In this document: positions 1 through 9,591 of the stretch, one piece after another | How positions within the stretch are numbered: position 1 is the stretch's first letter | Layout: each line of letters starts with the position of its first letter | From: Onstottus_B arcticum | GTDB lineage: Bacteria; Acidobacteriota; Blastocatellia; UBA7656 | Assembly (NCBI GenBank): GCA_038040485.1 | Contig: JBBPIE010000006.1 | Span: 186,001-250,000, forward strand | Reading direction: 5' to 3' | DNA: 64,000 bases | The notes under the pieces: model-generated | What the model saw: only the letters and a program-made list of their open reading frames with translations | Told to the model about the DNA's origin: nothing | Database searches by the model: none | Program-made: the position numbers and the translations under genes

Positions 1-2
1 CC

Positions 3-1394
3 TCGAAGCTCGACGTTCGCTGGGTGACATTCAACGCTCCGGACCCGCAGCGGTTCGCGCCGGTCTGGGACGGATCGTTCGACATACGGGCGGACAACAT
101 TCCGCCGTTTCGGCGCGAGATGCTGATGCCTCCCGAGCTGGGCGTGAAGATGTGGGGCTGGCTTTATTACTCGCGCGACATAGACCCCTCGCCGGAGCGG
201 TACTGGCGCGAATACGCACAGATGCGGCATAACCGGATACTCTCCTACACGAAGCCGACGCGCGCTATCCGCCGCGTCGTCGAGACAATAACGCTCGCGC
301 GCGACGGACCTCGCGAAAAGACCGCGCGCATTTACGACTATGTAAAGGGCGAGATTCACAACCTGGGATTCAATGCCGATCGGGACACGGAGGCGCCGGC
401 AGCCGATGCTGATCTCAAGAAAAACAACTCCGTAGAGGACACGATACGCCGGCGGTACGGAACGCCGAGCGACATAAACCTGCTTTTCATCTCGATGCTT
501 CGCGCAGCTGGACTCGATGCGAGACTCGCTGAGGTGACCACTCGCGACGAAAACATCTTTCACCGGTCTTTTCCGGATGCGTTTCAGCTTAACAGCGAGT
601 TGACCGCGGTGCCTGGCCGCGACGGCTCGGTTCAGTTCTACGACCCTGGCACGCCGTATTGCCCGGCCGGGATGCTGTCTTGGGAGAAGGAAGGGACTAC
701 CGCGCTCGTGTATGGAGCGGCGGACTGGCGCTTCGTCGAAACCCCGATGAGCGAAGCTTCGCTGAATGCCCAAGAGCGCGTGGTAAGAGCAACGGTCGCG
801 GAGGACGGCGGTGTTCAGGCTCGCGTCGACCTGAAGATCACAGGCCAGCTTGCGATCCAGCTTCGAGGTCAGCCACCCGGTGAACGAATCAAGAACCTAA
901 TCCGCGAGTTGCGCGTCCTGCTTCAGGCAGCTCAGGTAGAGGAGTCTTCGGTAGTGGTCTCGAATCCGAAGAACTTCGCCGCGCCGGTGGCCGCCTCGTT
1001 CGAGTTCACAGTCCCGCAGCTTGCCGAGCGAACGGGAACCCGGCTGCTCGTGCGGCCAGCCTTGCTGAGTCATCGCGACGACAGTATCACCGCTGCGCCT
1101 ACTCGCTCGAACAGCATTTGTTTTCCCTATCCCTGGTCCGAGATTGACCGAGCTGTAATTTCAGCGCCGGGTGGATACAAGATCGAGCAAGTGCCTGGCG
1201 CCGTCGAGCTCGACATCGGCGCAGCCCGATATCATTCGAGCTTCGAGCGTCAGGGCGAATGTGTAGTGTACCAACGCCAGCTGGTCGTAAATGCGATAAG
1301 TATGTCGGTCGATCAGTACCCGGCCGTCAAAGCGTTTTTTGACCGGGTGCTCCAGGCGGATCGCGCGGCCGTATCGTTCAAGCAGCTACCCTGA
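3..1394 (+). CDS. Transglutaminase-like (DUF3857-type) protein with lost catalytic residues, 5' partial
   Basis: The reading frame is open from the window edge, so the true start lies upstream; the GTG at 24 is internal in appearance. The N-terminal part looks like the beta-rich DUF3857 region. Residues about 95-235 look like a transglutaminase core, with the conserved helix LLFISMLRAAGLDAR. The position that normally carries the catalytic Cys (RYGxCxD) reads RRYGTPSD, and the usual His position reads AFQLNSEL. The Asp-like position survives (YDPGTP). The domain therefore looks non-catalytic and may act as a binding scaffold. Such proteins are often exported, but the signal peptide is outside the window. 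The family call is fairly sure; the role is unknown. Confidence 0.72.
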   Translation, partial: SKLDVRWVTFNAPDPQRFAPVWDGSFDIRADNIPPFRREMLMPPELGVKMWGWLYYSRDIDPSPERYWREYAQMRHNRILSYTKPTRAIRRVVETITLARDGPREKTARIYDYVKGEIHNLGFNADRDTEAPAADADLKKNNSVEDTIRRRYGTPSDINLLFISMLRAAGLDARLAEVTTRDENIFHRSFPDAFQLNSELTAVPGRDGSVQFYDPGTPYCPAGMLSWEKEGTTALVYGAADWRFVETPMSEASLNAQERVVRATVAEDGGVQARVDLKITGQLAIQLRGQPPGERIKNLIRELRVLLQAAQVEESSVVVSNPKNFAAPVAASFEFTVPQLAERTGTRLLVRPALLSHRDDSITAAPTRSNSICFPYPWSEIDRAVISAPGGYKIEQVPGAVELDIGAARYHSSFERQGECVVYQRQLVVNAISMSVDQYPAVKAFFDRVLQADRAAVSFKQLP

Positions 1395-1838
1395 CTGGTT
1401 GAGCCGGGGATCGGCTGCGGCTTCCGAGGGTGTGGTCCATTGAGCGGCGCCGCACAAGCTTCCCCATCGCATCTCAGCAAACGCACACCCTACTTGAAAA
1501 CAAACCGGCGCAAGCTCCGAAGCCCCCTGGCCATAGTCAATCCAACAATCATTGAGGCAGACCGCCAAAGGCGCTCCGGTTGCTTCCACTGCGCGCTGGT
1601 TAGTCATGCTCGCATCTCCCCTATCTTCCTTAGACGCAAACACCCTCGCGTTCGATTCACTTCAACCAAACTTTCTTCGCCCGGTCCGGAATAGTGAACG
1701 CCTCCGCTGCCCCCGGAATGGGACCCGGCGTTGGTCTCCGTTAGGAGGCCGGCGCTAAGATACAACCTTGAGCAACACTCGGCGGTTCTTCTACAATGTT
1801 CCCTTGCGTTCGCTCGCCTGAGCGAATCAAGCCTCATC
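1395..1838. other. Intergenic region, no supported gene
   Basis: This 444-bp spacer separates the transglutaminase-like gene from the alpha/beta hydrolase. Short open frames exist on both strands, but none has a ribosome-binding site or a recognisable product. I see no clear terminator or repeat. Confidence 0.5.
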
Positions 1839-2927
1839 ATGCTCAGACGAGTGATTCATTCATGGGAACGCAAGCTCGCTCGCCGCGACAACAACCGAGT
1901 CGTCAGACCGTTCGAGTGGGGCATTGAATTTCTCGATCGAAACGTGTCGGCGCCGAACGGCGATAGCGTCCGTTCAAACGGCAACGGCGAGAACGCTCGA
2001 GAAGCGATCTTTGATTTCAACAAGACTGCAATCGAAACGAGTCGATGCTTCTTTGAGTCCCAACCGTCCCCGGAGTTTTCGCTCGAACGCGAGTGGCTCA
2101 GTTTTCAGAGCCGGGTCCGCACTCCCTTCACCGAAAACAACACTGTTCATGCCCGGTACTTTCCAGTACCAAAGCGGGCTGGCGTTCAGAACGGCTCGCG
2201 CTCCGACGAAGTCGGCCGTGCGAACGGGCGCGCCGTGGTCGTGCTTCCTCACTGGAACGCAAAGGCCGGCGAACACGTCGCTGTTTGCGAGTTGCTGAAT
2301 CGCGCGGGGTTAGCCGCAGTGCGCTTGAGCTTGCCGTATCACGATCGGCGAATGCTCCCGGGGTTCGAGCGTGCGGATTACATGGTGAGCGCCAATGTCG
2401 GGCGCACGCTTCAGGCGAATCGCCAGGCGGTGCTTGACACTCGATCGGTCGTCGACTGGCTCATCGGTCAGGGCTACGAGCGGATAGGCATCCTGGGAAC
2501 AAGTCTCGGCTCTTGCATCGCTTTCTTGACGTTCATTCACGACGAGAGGTTGCGGGTCGGCGTATACAATCACGTGTCGAGCTACTTCGGCGACGTGGTT
2601 TGGGACGGGTTGACCACGACTCACGTCAGACAAAGCCTGGAGTCGCACCTGACTCGTGAAGAAGTCCGGCAGGCCTGGCTAGCCATCAGCCCAAACTCCT
2701 ACATCGACCTGTTGAGCGGCGATAAGCGGCGAGGGCTGCTCATCTCGGCCAGCTATGATTTGTCGTTCACGCCCGCGCTCTCCCGGCTTCTGTTCGCCGA
2801 ATGCGACCGGCGGGAGGTCAAGCTTGATCGAAAGATAGTCCGTTGCGGACACTACTCGCTGGGCCGCGCCCCGTACAAATACTACGCGGGTTACCTGATT
2901 GTGAACTATTTCCGCAAGCACCTCTGA
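1839..2927 (+). CDS. Alpha/beta hydrolase family protein
   Basis: This 362-residue protein carries the nucleophile elbow GTSLGS inside IGILGTSLGSCIAF, the GxSxG signature of alpha/beta hydrolases. An oxyanion-type strand precedes it (VVVLPHWNAK), and a C-terminal RCGHYSLGR supplies the probable catalytic His. A DLSF segment before it could hold the acid. The fold resembles ABHD18/DUF2048-type hydrolases. No signal peptide is seen, so it is probably cytoplasmic. The ATG at 1839 is chosen because upstream codons give low-quality sequence; a start at 1731 is possible. The substrate is unknown, and neighbours give no hint. Confidence 0.7.
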   Translation: MLRRVIHSWERKLARRDNNRVVRPFEWGIEFLDRNVSAPNGDSVRSNGNGENAREAIFDFNKTAIETSRCFFESQPSPEFSLEREWLSFQSRVRTPFTENNTVHARYFPVPKRAGVQNGSRSDEVGRANGRAVVVLPHWNAKAGEHVAVCELLNRAGLAAVRLSLPYHDRRMLPGFERADYMVSANVGRTLQANRQAVLDTRSVVDWLIGQGYERIGILGTSLGSCIAFLTFIHDERLRVGVYNHVSSYFGDVVWDGLTTTHVRQSLESHLTREEVRQAWLAISPNSYIDLLSGDKRRGLLISASYDLSFTPALSRLLFAECDRREVKLDRKIVRCGHYSLGRAPYKYYAGYLIVNYFRKHL

Positions 2928-3098
2928 ATCTCGGCGAGCGGCGCTCGCCCCTGGAATCCGAAGCTCCAGCGATCGACCCCTGAGCGGCGCAGTCTCATGT
3001 TTGGTGGGTGTCCGAGTTACCGGGGACTACATTTCATGAGGCATACTCTTTTCCCTCGTGCTATGATTCAGGTGATTGAGTTGTCAGCAGGATTAGAT

Positions 3099-3383
3099 AT
3101 GCCAATCTACCGGTACGTATGCGAGAAGTGCGGCTCACAGACCGAGGTGATGCAAAAGCTCAGCGACGCACCGCTGAAGCGATGCAAGAAGTGCCGGGGA
3201 AAACTCGAGAAAGCGGTTTCGCGAACAAGCTTCCAGTTGAAAGGCTCTGGCTGGTATGTGACCGATTACCCGAACAAACCCGCCGCCGCGAAGAGCAAGA
3301 CCGAAGGAAGCAGCGACACCAAATCCGAGAGCACTCCCGCGCCGGCGAAAAAGGATACAGCGGCCATCGGTTCAGGCGATTGA
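3099..3383 (+). CDS. FmdB family zinc ribbon protein
   Basis: This 94-residue protein begins MPIYRYVCEKCG, the hallmark of the FmdB regulatory-protein family. It has two CxxC pairs (CEKCG and CKKC) forming a zinc ribbon in the first 45 residues. The conserved FQLKGSGWYVTDY follows, then a low-complexity Lys/Ser/Ala/Pro tail. The ATG at 3099 is chosen because the family starts exactly at MPxY, with a GCAGGA ribosome-binding site upstream. The family was named from a putative regulator of formamidase/acetamidase expression, but most members have no proven role. A hairpin terminator follows. Confidence 0.85.
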   Translation: MPIYRYVCEKCGSQTEVMQKLSDAPLKRCKKCRGKLEKAVSRTSFQLKGSGWYVTDYPNKPAAAKSKTEGSSDTKSESTPAPAKKDTAAIGSGD

Positions 3384-3412
3384 CATTAGTATCTGTCGAC
3401 TTCTTTAAGGAG

Positions 3413-3438
3413 AGGCCGGTTGCACACGCCGGCCTTTT
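3413..3438 (+). terminator. Rho-independent terminator after the FmdB gene
   Basis: The 7-bp GC-rich stem AGGCCGG (3413-3419) pairs with CCGGCCT (3429-3435), and a short T run follows. It lies about 30 bp after the FmdB stop codon. Confidence 0.75.
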
Positions 3439-3656
3439 GTATTTGGAGGTGAGGCGGGCCGAGGAGCGATGAGGATGGTGTTTTCGGTCTGGCCGCAAGT
3501 TTTCTACGTCGGGACGTTCCTTAAATCGTGAAGATCGATCGCCACAAGCGTGATGTAGATGGAAAGAAAGAGCCAACTTCGCCTTGCAGCGCGGCATCTT
3601 AAGGGCTGAAAACTAATTGAGACTTGACGGCGTAATAGTAATGAAAGGAGATGAAG

Positions 3657-3917
3657 ATGGCTAGCTTCCGGGATCCGGCCAGGACGTTCGAACCGATCGA
3701 AGTCATTGAGCGGCTCCTAGAGATCATAGACTACTTCGGGCACGAACCGGTCTTGTATCTGTCGTCGAGCGACGATCTGGCTACCTACCTGGATTCGTTC
3801 GGGTTCGACGTCTACAGCCTCACTGCAAATACTAACGAGGCGTTCGATACAACGACGCGCAGTGTTTCAATCTTGCCCAACGGCAGCCGCTCCCACAACA
3901 GTCTCACCGCGCACTGA
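3657..3917 (+). CDS. Small orphan protein, 86 residues
   Basis: I do not recognise this protein. An AAAGGAG ribosome-binding site at 3644-3650 abuts the ATG at 3651 but stands 6 bases from the ATG at 3657, so 3657 is the likely start. The sequence has a predicted helix (EVIERLLEIIDYFG) followed by short strands and a Ser/Thr/Asn-rich tail. No signal peptide or membrane segment is seen. It sits alone between two terminators, so it is probably a single-gene transcript. The strong ribosome-binding site and own terminator support it being real. Confidence 0.6.
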   Translation: MASFRDPARTFEPIEVIERLLEIIDYFGHEPVLYLSSSDDLATYLDSFGFDVYSLTANTNEAFDTTTRSVSILPNGSRSHNSLTAH

Positions 3918-3936
3918 TATTTACCGATCAACGAAC

Positions 3937-3972
3937 AAAGGCAAGGGGAGCGAAGCCGCTCCCCTTGCCTTT
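3937..3972. terminator. Bidirectional terminator between convergent genes
   Basis: A perfect 16-bp stem (3937-3952 with 3957-3972) surrounds a 4-base loop. It starts with AAA and ends with TTT, so it works in both directions. It serves the small orphan gene on the plus strand and the TPR gene ending at 3996 on the minus strand. Confidence 0.85.
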
Positions 3973-3995
3973 TGCAATCAAACCGAAATGTTCGA

Positions 3996-5243
3996 TCAGT
4001 TTCGCTTCTGGCTCTTTCGGAGGTCCGCTGACGCCGACTGTGATTCGAGCAGATCGCTGCGAAGAAGCTCCGCCAGCCTGACATCGCCGCTGGTTACAAC
4101 CTTGCGACTCGATACTGCGGCCCGGCCGAACACCGGAAGCGGTGCGAGATGCCCCGCCTTGCGAGCCCGAAGCGCAGTCCGATAGCGTGACTCGCGCGGG
4201 TTTATCTCGTGAGCAGCTCGGAAGTGTTCCCGAGCAAGCACCACTTTTTCCTGTCCTAAATAGATCAGCCCGAGGTGATAAAGTGCGGCGTCGAACCTGG
4301 GATCGATTTCGACGCATCGACGCAAGTGCCGGACAGCAATCTCGATTCGCCCGGCTTCAAGATAAGCGCGGCCGACCAGGTAATACATCTCGGCGGTTGG
4401 CTTCAGCCTAAGCGCCCGCCTCAGGTGCGTCAGCGCTTCACGAACGCGACCTTCACTGACCAGTATCCGCCCCAGTCCATAATGCCCGGTGAACGAGTTC
4501 TTCTTAATCTTAAGGGCGCGGCCCAAGTGCCCCTTGGCTGAAGCCAGGTCTCCAGCGTCGCCGCAGATAACTCCGAGCATCAAGAGGGCGAGGTAGTTGT
4601 CCGTTTCTCGAACGACCACCCGCTCGAGGTAAGCCCGAGACAGCACTGGTTTGTTCACCCGAAAGAAATGCTCACCTATGAAGAACGCCAACGCCGGATT
4701 CATCGGGTCCAGGACAAGCGCTTTTTCAAAGTAGCGAATGCCGCGCTTCGAGTTGCCCTCTATGAACAAATCCGCGCCAGTGTCCAGGAGACGAGCGAAC
4801 AAGTCGAAGTTCTCACCCGCGAAGCCACTCAGCATCCGCTCGACCTGCTTCTCGAACTGCTCGTGCTCGCTTGTCTCTTCGTAGTGTTCGGCAATGCGGT
4901 CGCGCCAGAGCGTTTCGAGCTTGCCGCCTTCGACCGCTCCCCTCTCGGACAAATGCTCGACCAGCGCGTCAAGCATCGCATGATCATAGAGTCCGCTCGT
5001 CGCCTGACGATGAACCAGCTCGAGCATCAACTCGAGTCTCTCGTGCGCGCGATCAAGCTGTGTCTCGAGGGCGCTGATCCGCTCGAGCAGGTGCTCTTCA
5101 ATGGTAGGGCGGGTGAGGCTTTCGACTCCCCCGTTGGCTGCCGCCGCCGCCGTGCTGGTGATCAGCATCAGCCGCATTCCACACGCCGAGCACGTCTCGC
5201 GGTTGTAAGGATTCGGATGAGTGCACTGCTGACAAAGGATCAT
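3996..5243 (-). CDS. Zinc-ribbon TPR repeat protein
   Basis: This 415-residue protein opens with a CxxC...CxxC zinc ribbon (CQQCTHPNPYNRETCSACG). A coiled-coil segment follows at residues about 45-75 (LLERISALETQLDRAHERLE). At least six tetratricopeptide repeats fill residues about 160-360, with the typical alternation of Gly/Ala/Tyr positions, for example GIRYFEKALVLDPMNPALAF and AVRHLRRCVEIDPRFDAALY. No signal peptide is present, so it is probably a cytoplasmic scaffold or adaptor. It ends 24 bp from a shared bidirectional terminator. Partners are unknown. Confidence 0.8.
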   Translation of the reverse strand: MILCQQCTHPNPYNRETCSACGMRLMLITSTAAAAANGGVESLTRPTIEEHLLERISALETQLDRAHERLELMLELVHRQATSGLYDHAMLDALVEHLSERGAVEGGKLETLWRDRIAEHYEETSEHEQFEKQVERMLSGFAGENFDLFARLLDTGADLFIEGNSKRGIRYFEKALVLDPMNPALAFFIGEHFFRVNKPVLSRAYLERVVVRETDNYLALLMLGVICGDAGDLASAKGHLGRALKIKKNSFTGHYGLGRILVSEGRVREALTHLRRALRLKPTAEMYYLVGRAYLEAGRIEIAVRHLRRCVEIDPRFDAALYHLGLIYLGQEKVVLAREHFRAAHEINPRESRYRTALRARKAGHLAPLPVFGRAAVSSRKVVTSGDVRLAELLRSDLLESQSASADLRKSQKRN

Positions 5244-5348
5244 TGCTATCCAAGCCGCCTGGAAACTAGTTCGTTTGGGCCTCTACCCTCAAACTGGCCC
5301 CGGCAGCCGCTTTCATTCCGGCGAGACGGACCAAACTTGCCGAGCCAC

Positions 5349-6194
5349 TTAGTACTGATAGAATCCTCTCCCGCTCTTACGGCCCAGCCAGCCCGCATCA
5401 ACATATTTCTTGAGCATCTGACAAGGCCGGTACTTTGAATCATTGAAGCCATCATATAGCACATTCATTATCGAGAGGCAAACATCGAGCCCGATAAAAT
5501 CCGCCAACTGTAGAGGGCCCATCGGATGATTCATGCCGAGCCTCATTACTTCGTCGATCGCTTCGGGCGTCCCGACTCCTTCGTACAGAGCAAAGACGGC
5601 TTCGTTGATCATCGGCATCAGCACTCGGTTCGACACAAACCCCGGGGAATCGTTGACTTCGACCGGGACTTTCCCCATCAATTCGGCAAGTCGCCGGGTC
5701 GCATCATAAGTGTCATCCGATGTTGCAGCACCGCGAATTATCTCGATTAGCTTCATCACCGGCACTGGATTCATGAAGTGCATGCCAATGAAGTGGTCGG
5801 GCCGGGAAGTCACCGAGGCGAGCTTCGTGATTGAAATCGAACTGGTGTTGCTTGCAAGTACCACCTCGGGCCGCGTGACCCTGTCGAGTTGCCGGAAGAT
5901 ATCGGACTTTACCGAGAAGTCTTCGTTAACCGCCTCGATTGCGAAGTCGGATTCGCCAAGATCGTCTATCGAGGTCGTCGGGTTTATCCGCGCGACGATC
6001 TCGAGCTTTTCCGCGGCGGTCAGGCGGCCCTTGTCGAAATCGCGCTGCAAGCTCTTCTCGATGATTGCCATGCCGCGCTCCAAGACCTCGCCGCTGACGT
6101 CGCGCATCACGACGTTCAGCCCCGCGCGCGCCGCGACCTGCGCGATACCGCTTCCCATCGTTCCCGCGCCCACAACCCCGATCGTCGTGATCAA
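5349..6194 (-). CDS. hbd: 3-hydroxybutyryl-CoA dehydrogenase
   Basis: This NAD(P)-dependent enzyme interconverts acetoacetyl-CoA and 3-hydroxybutyryl-CoA in fatty-acid or butanoate metabolism. The N-terminal Rossmann motif is VGAGTMGSGIA. The catalytic His is in GMHFMNPVPVMKLIEI, with the conserved NTSSISIT before it and DSPGFVSNR after it. The C-terminal helical domain ends GRKSGRGFYQY as in the family. I chose the TTG at 6194 because a GAGGG ribosome-binding site lies 7 bases upstream and the 281-residue product matches the usual length. A GTG start at 6236 would add 14 residues without a ribosome-binding site. It stands alone, not in a beta-oxidation operon. Confidence 0.92.
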   Translation of the reverse strand: MITTIGVVGAGTMGSGIAQVAARAGLNVVMRDVSGEVLERGMAIIEKSLQRDFDKGRLTAAEKLEIVARINPTTSIDDLGESDFAIEAVNEDFSVKSDIFRQLDRVTRPEVVLASNTSSISITKLASVTSRPDHFIGMHFMNPVPVMKLIEIIRGAATSDDTYDATRRLAELMGKVPVEVNDSPGFVSNRVLMPMINEAVFALYEGVGTPEAIDEVMRLGMNHPMGPLQLADFIGLDVCLSIMNVLYDGFNDSKYRPCQMLKKYVDAGWLGRKSGRGFYQY

Positions 6195-6299
6195 ATTCGT
6201 GCCCTCATTTCTTAGTGGCCGGATTATATCCGACACTCGGCAAAGTGAGCAGAGTTTTTCCGAGACTCGCCGCTTGCTCTCCCAAACACGCGCAGCAGT

Positions 6300-8240
6300 C
6301 TACTTTTCGCGGCTGTCGCCACACAGCACGGAGAGACGCTGTTGCACGTTTGTTCGATCCGGGGCGTTCGGAAGAGCCAGCTCAAGGTACCTGGAGTACT
6401 CCGCGCAAGCTCGGCTGATATCTCCAAGATGCTCGTAAACAGCTCCCAGCGACGCGCGAATTGGCGCGTATCTGGGAGGGGCTTGTCCCGCAGCTTGTTC
6501 GAGAGCGTCCCTTGCTGCTTCGTAGCGTCCTCTCGCGATGTAGAACATACCCAGGTTGTATGTCCCAACGGCCCGCGGCCATAGCTCGACAGACCGAAGC
6601 AAGTTCTTCTCGGCTCGAGCCATGTCCTTGCGTTCCGAATACAGAAGCCCGAGGTTTACATGAACGGTGGCCAGACCGTTTCGGGTCGCCGGAGATAGTT
6701 CAATTGCGGCCCTGGCCTGCTCCAGGTAGTCGATTGCCTGATCTAGTTTGCCGTTGTGCTTCGAGAAGTAACTCAGGTTCATATAGCCGCCGGCAAACTG
6801 CGGGTCGAGTTCGATCGCCTTGCGGGCGGACGCTTCGGCGTCTCGAGTGCTCCCCGCGACGAAGTAGTTCTGGGAAATCGCTGAATATGCCCGGCCAGAG
6901 AAGGGCTCAACGGCAATGCAATTGCGAAGCACCGAGATCGTGTTCTTCCATACCCGATTCTGCGCAAAGCAGACGCCGCCCCAGATCGTGACTAACAAGC
7001 CGAGCACAGCGGCGGCCACCTTCTCCTCCCCAGGCGAAAAGCAGGTTCGCGTTGTCAGCCATTGAATCCCCAGACCGGCAGCCAGACAGAAACCGACTGA
7101 CGGCAAATACAGATAACGCTCTTGAACCATGTACTCGGGGTCAAACTGACGAAGCGCCGCAAGCGATGGCGCGAGCCAAACGATAAACCACACAGCGGAA
7201 AACAGAAGCAGTTTCGATCTGGTGAGTGCGATGCAAATGGCCAGCGCGACTAGCATCGCTATCGGGGCCAGAAACCGCGCGCTCGCCACACCTTCAACAA
7301 AGTAAGTGAGATGCTGGTAGCTGTATCCCCAGGGCAACACCATCAGCTTTAGATACTTTGCCACCGCCATCGGAATGGTCATCAGCGCCGGCCAAAGAGG
7401 ATAGCGCGGGCCGGTCCCGAACAACGCCGAGCCAATTGCCCCGTAGCGCATCAGGAAATACAAGACCGTCGGCAGCGAAAACCCCAGGCCAAGGATGACG
7501 GCTTGCCGGAGCCTTCGCTTGAGGTTTGTCTGCTCGCTGAAATGAATCAACTCGCAGTACGTTACTATCAAGGGGAAAGCCAGCGCCGTTTCCTTGCATA
7601 GCAGCGCAAGGAAATAAGCAACCAGGGTCAAAGCGAGAAAGTTTTTTCGGCCGGTCTTCCGGTAGCGCAGATAGAAATAGAAGCCCGGCAGAACCATCAG
7701 CGCCATTAGCGGGTCGGTTACCCCGGAGATCCACGCAACTGATTCGGCATGTGCGGGATGAACCGCAAACAAGCAGGCGCTTGCAACGCTGACCCAGCGC
7801 TGCTCGGTCAATTCGAGGAGGACCTTGAACACCAGCGCCGTCACGCCGGCATGAATGAACACGTTCGCCAGATGCCATCCCCAGGCCTTCGTCCCAAAGA
7901 TCGAATAGTTGATCGACAGCAGGACGTTGAACAGCGGCCGATAGTAGGAGTCAACCGAGAAGACGATGTCGCTGGTTGCAAACGACCAAACCGAGTTGGT
8001 GAAGGCGAACGGGATGTTTCGCAGTTCCTTGATGAGCTGGTTGTTTAGAATCTGCTGCGAGTCGTCGAGGGCGAAATCGTCCCAGAGCGAGTTAAGGGAT
8101 CCCAATACTGCCAGCAGCGCCGGGACAAGCGGATTGGCAAACCACCCGGCGGCGTGCAGCGCCGCCGGTCCGCCAGGTTTTCGGGCTTCGCCTTCCGCTT
8201 CCGCCGGGGAAGAAGTCCTTGGTTTCTTTCTCTTGGGCAT
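6300..8240 (-). CDS. TMTC-like membrane protein with C-terminal TPR repeats
   Basis: This 646-residue protein has a short basic N-terminus, then about 10-12 hydrophobic segments over residues 30-440. The first extracytoplasmic loop contains FALDDSQQILNN and SYYRPL, typical of the GT-C type TMTC/DUF1736 family. The ECD-like motif of other GT-C enzymes is replaced by DDFALDD. Residues about 450-640 form TPR repeats (AEASARKAIELDPQFAGGYM and others) predicted to lie outside the membrane. Eukaryotic TMTCs are O-mannosyltransferases; bacterial homologues are unproven. An inferred role is protein or polymer glycosylation. No glycosylation genes flank it. Confidence 0.75.
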   Translation of the reverse strand: MPKRKKPRTSSPAEAEGEARKPGGPAALHAAGWFANPLVPALLAVLGSLNSLWDDFALDDSQQILNNQLIKELRNIPFAFTNSVWSFATSDIVFSVDSYYRPLFNVLLSINYSIFGTKAWGWHLANVFIHAGVTALVFKVLLELTEQRWVSVASACLFAVHPAHAESVAWISGVTDPLMALMVLPGFYFYLRYRKTGRKNFLALTLVAYFLALLCKETALAFPLIVTYCELIHFSEQTNLKRRLRQAVILGLGFSLPTVLYFLMRYGAIGSALFGTGPRYPLWPALMTIPMAVAKYLKLMVLPWGYSYQHLTYFVEGVASARFLAPIAMLVALAICIALTRSKLLLFSAVWFIVWLAPSLAALRQFDPEYMVQERYLYLPSVGFCLAAGLGIQWLTTRTCFSPGEEKVAAAVLGLLVTIWGGVCFAQNRVWKNTISVLRNCIAVEPFSGRAYSAISQNYFVAGSTRDAEASARKAIELDPQFAGGYMNLSYFSKHNGKLDQAIDYLEQARAAIELSPATRNGLATVHVNLGLLYSERKDMARAEKNLLRSVELWPRAVGTYNLGMFYIARGRYEAARDALEQAAGQAPPRYAPIRASLGAVYEHLGDISRACAEYSRYLELALPNAPDRTNVQQRLSVLCGDSREK

Positions 8241-8482
8241 TCAGGAAAGCAAACTGGAGTGCACTCGATTCGGCCGCGGCCGCGTATTATTGAAAGTGAG
8301 GCTGCGCATTACCGATGGGATTCTAAGCATGCACGCTACGGCGACGCAAGTATTGCCCGCTCAATAGACGGTCGCTTGTGCAGTTACCCTCTTGATCAGC
8401 CGGCTAGGCTTAGCCGGATGGCGGTTGAGGGATATAATGAAACCGGCTCGATGCCGGGGTAGTCTTGAAAGGAGTCGTTGTC

Positions 8483-9478
8483 ATGAAGAAGTTTGCTATC
8501 GTAGTTATGCTCGCAATGGTGCTGGTCACCGCTGGATCGAAGGTGACCACAGCGCATTCGGACGCGCAATCAAGCGGTCTGCTTCAGTTGCTTCCAGACG
8601 GTAACATCCTCGCCGTAATCGACGTTCAACGAATGACCTCCAGCAGCTTGTGGGCGACGCTCAGCACGCAGCCAAAAGTTAAGCCGACTCTCGACAAGAT
8701 GCAGTCCGATATCTCTGAGATCGGCGTTCGTTTCTCTGACATACAGACTATCGTTCTTGTCTTCTCCGGCAAAGACTTTAACGCCCCGACCGTAGCCGTG
8801 AGCGGCGGCTTCGATCAGGCCGCGGTGCTGTCGAAGCTAAGGTCAAACAGGAAAGTCAAACTCACTTTTGAGAAGTACAAGAACTACGACGTGTACAGGT
8901 CCGATGCCGTGCCGCTCCCCGCCAAAGACGACGGTGTCAAGCCGAGCGCGGGAGTACCGGCGGTCCAGACAAATGAAACGTCGTTCTGCTTCTACGATTC
9001 CAGCACGGTGGTTGTGGGCTCCGCCGCAAGCGTGCGAGCTTCAGTTGACACCAAGACCGGCGCGCGGACGAGCGTTGCTCAGAACGCCCGGCTGACCGAA
9101 GCGATCGCGCAGAACTCTTCGGCTGCCATCCGTTTCGCAATGATCATGACGCCGTCGATGGCAACAGGACTGTCTTCAAGCCAACTGCCGATTCCGGACT
9201 TTTCATCGGTGAATCTGATCTTTGGCGCGCTCGATGTTGCGTCGGGCCTGGACCTGAATGCGACGCTGCGTAACGACACCGCCGACCACGCCAGGTCTGT
9301 AGCCGAGCGTTTAAACAGCCTGCTCACGATGGCCAGGGGATTCCTGGGCTCGGCTAGCGACGGAAAGTTCTCCTCGGTGAACGATGCGCTCAAGTCGGTG
9401 AGCATCGTCGGCAACGACATCGACGTCACGATAACCGCCAGCCTGCCTCAGGAGTTCTTTACCCAGCTCTTTAAATAG
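8483..9478 (+). CDS. Exported protein of unknown function
   Basis: This 331-residue protein has a classic signal peptide (MKKFAIVVMLAMVLVTAGS). The ATG at 8483 is supported by GAAAGGAG about 9 bases upstream. The mature part starts LLQLLPDGNILAVIDVQRM, a pattern seen in secreted proteins of this kind of bacterium where each repeat-like half alternates strands with a helix. I see two related halves: residues about 45-130 (FSDIQTIVLVFSG) and about 215-300 (SSVNLIFGALDVASG). No catalytic motif is visible. A hairpin follows, so it is probably monocistronic. No function is proposed. Confidence 0.7.
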   Translation: MKKFAIVVMLAMVLVTAGSKVTTAHSDAQSSGLLQLLPDGNILAVIDVQRMTSSSLWATLSTQPKVKPTLDKMQSDISEIGVRFSDIQTIVLVFSGKDFNAPTVAVSGGFDQAAVLSKLRSNRKVKLTFEKYKNYDVYRSDAVPLPAKDDGVKPSAGVPAVQTNETSFCFYDSSTVVVGSAASVRASVDTKTGARTSVAQNARLTEAIAQNSSAAIRFAMIMTPSMATGLSSSQLPIPDFSSVNLIFGALDVASGLDLNATLRNDTADHARSVAERLNSLLTMARGFLGSASDGKFSSVNDALKSVSIVGNDIDVTITASLPQEFFTQLFK

Positions 9479-9512
9479 TGTCTGGGCCGATAGTCTGCCA
9501 GCTTGAAGGAAA

Positions 9513-9549
9513 CGAGGGCCACGGAATTCGAATCGTTCCGTGGCCCTCG
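9513..9549 (+). terminator. Hairpin terminator after the exported orphan
   Basis: A 13-bp stem runs from about 9514-9526 (GAGGGCCACGGAA) to 9536-9548, with a loop of about 9 bases. It is followed by a short pyrimidine stretch (GCTCTTTG). The T run is weak, so termination may be partial. Confidence 0.6.
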
Positions 9550-9591
9550 CTCTTTGTCGAGCTGACAACCTTCGGGTGTAGTCTGGGTATT

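Noticed and set aside
1440..1694. Short plus-strand frame in the first spacer
   Set aside because: No ribosome-binding site and low-complexity composition.
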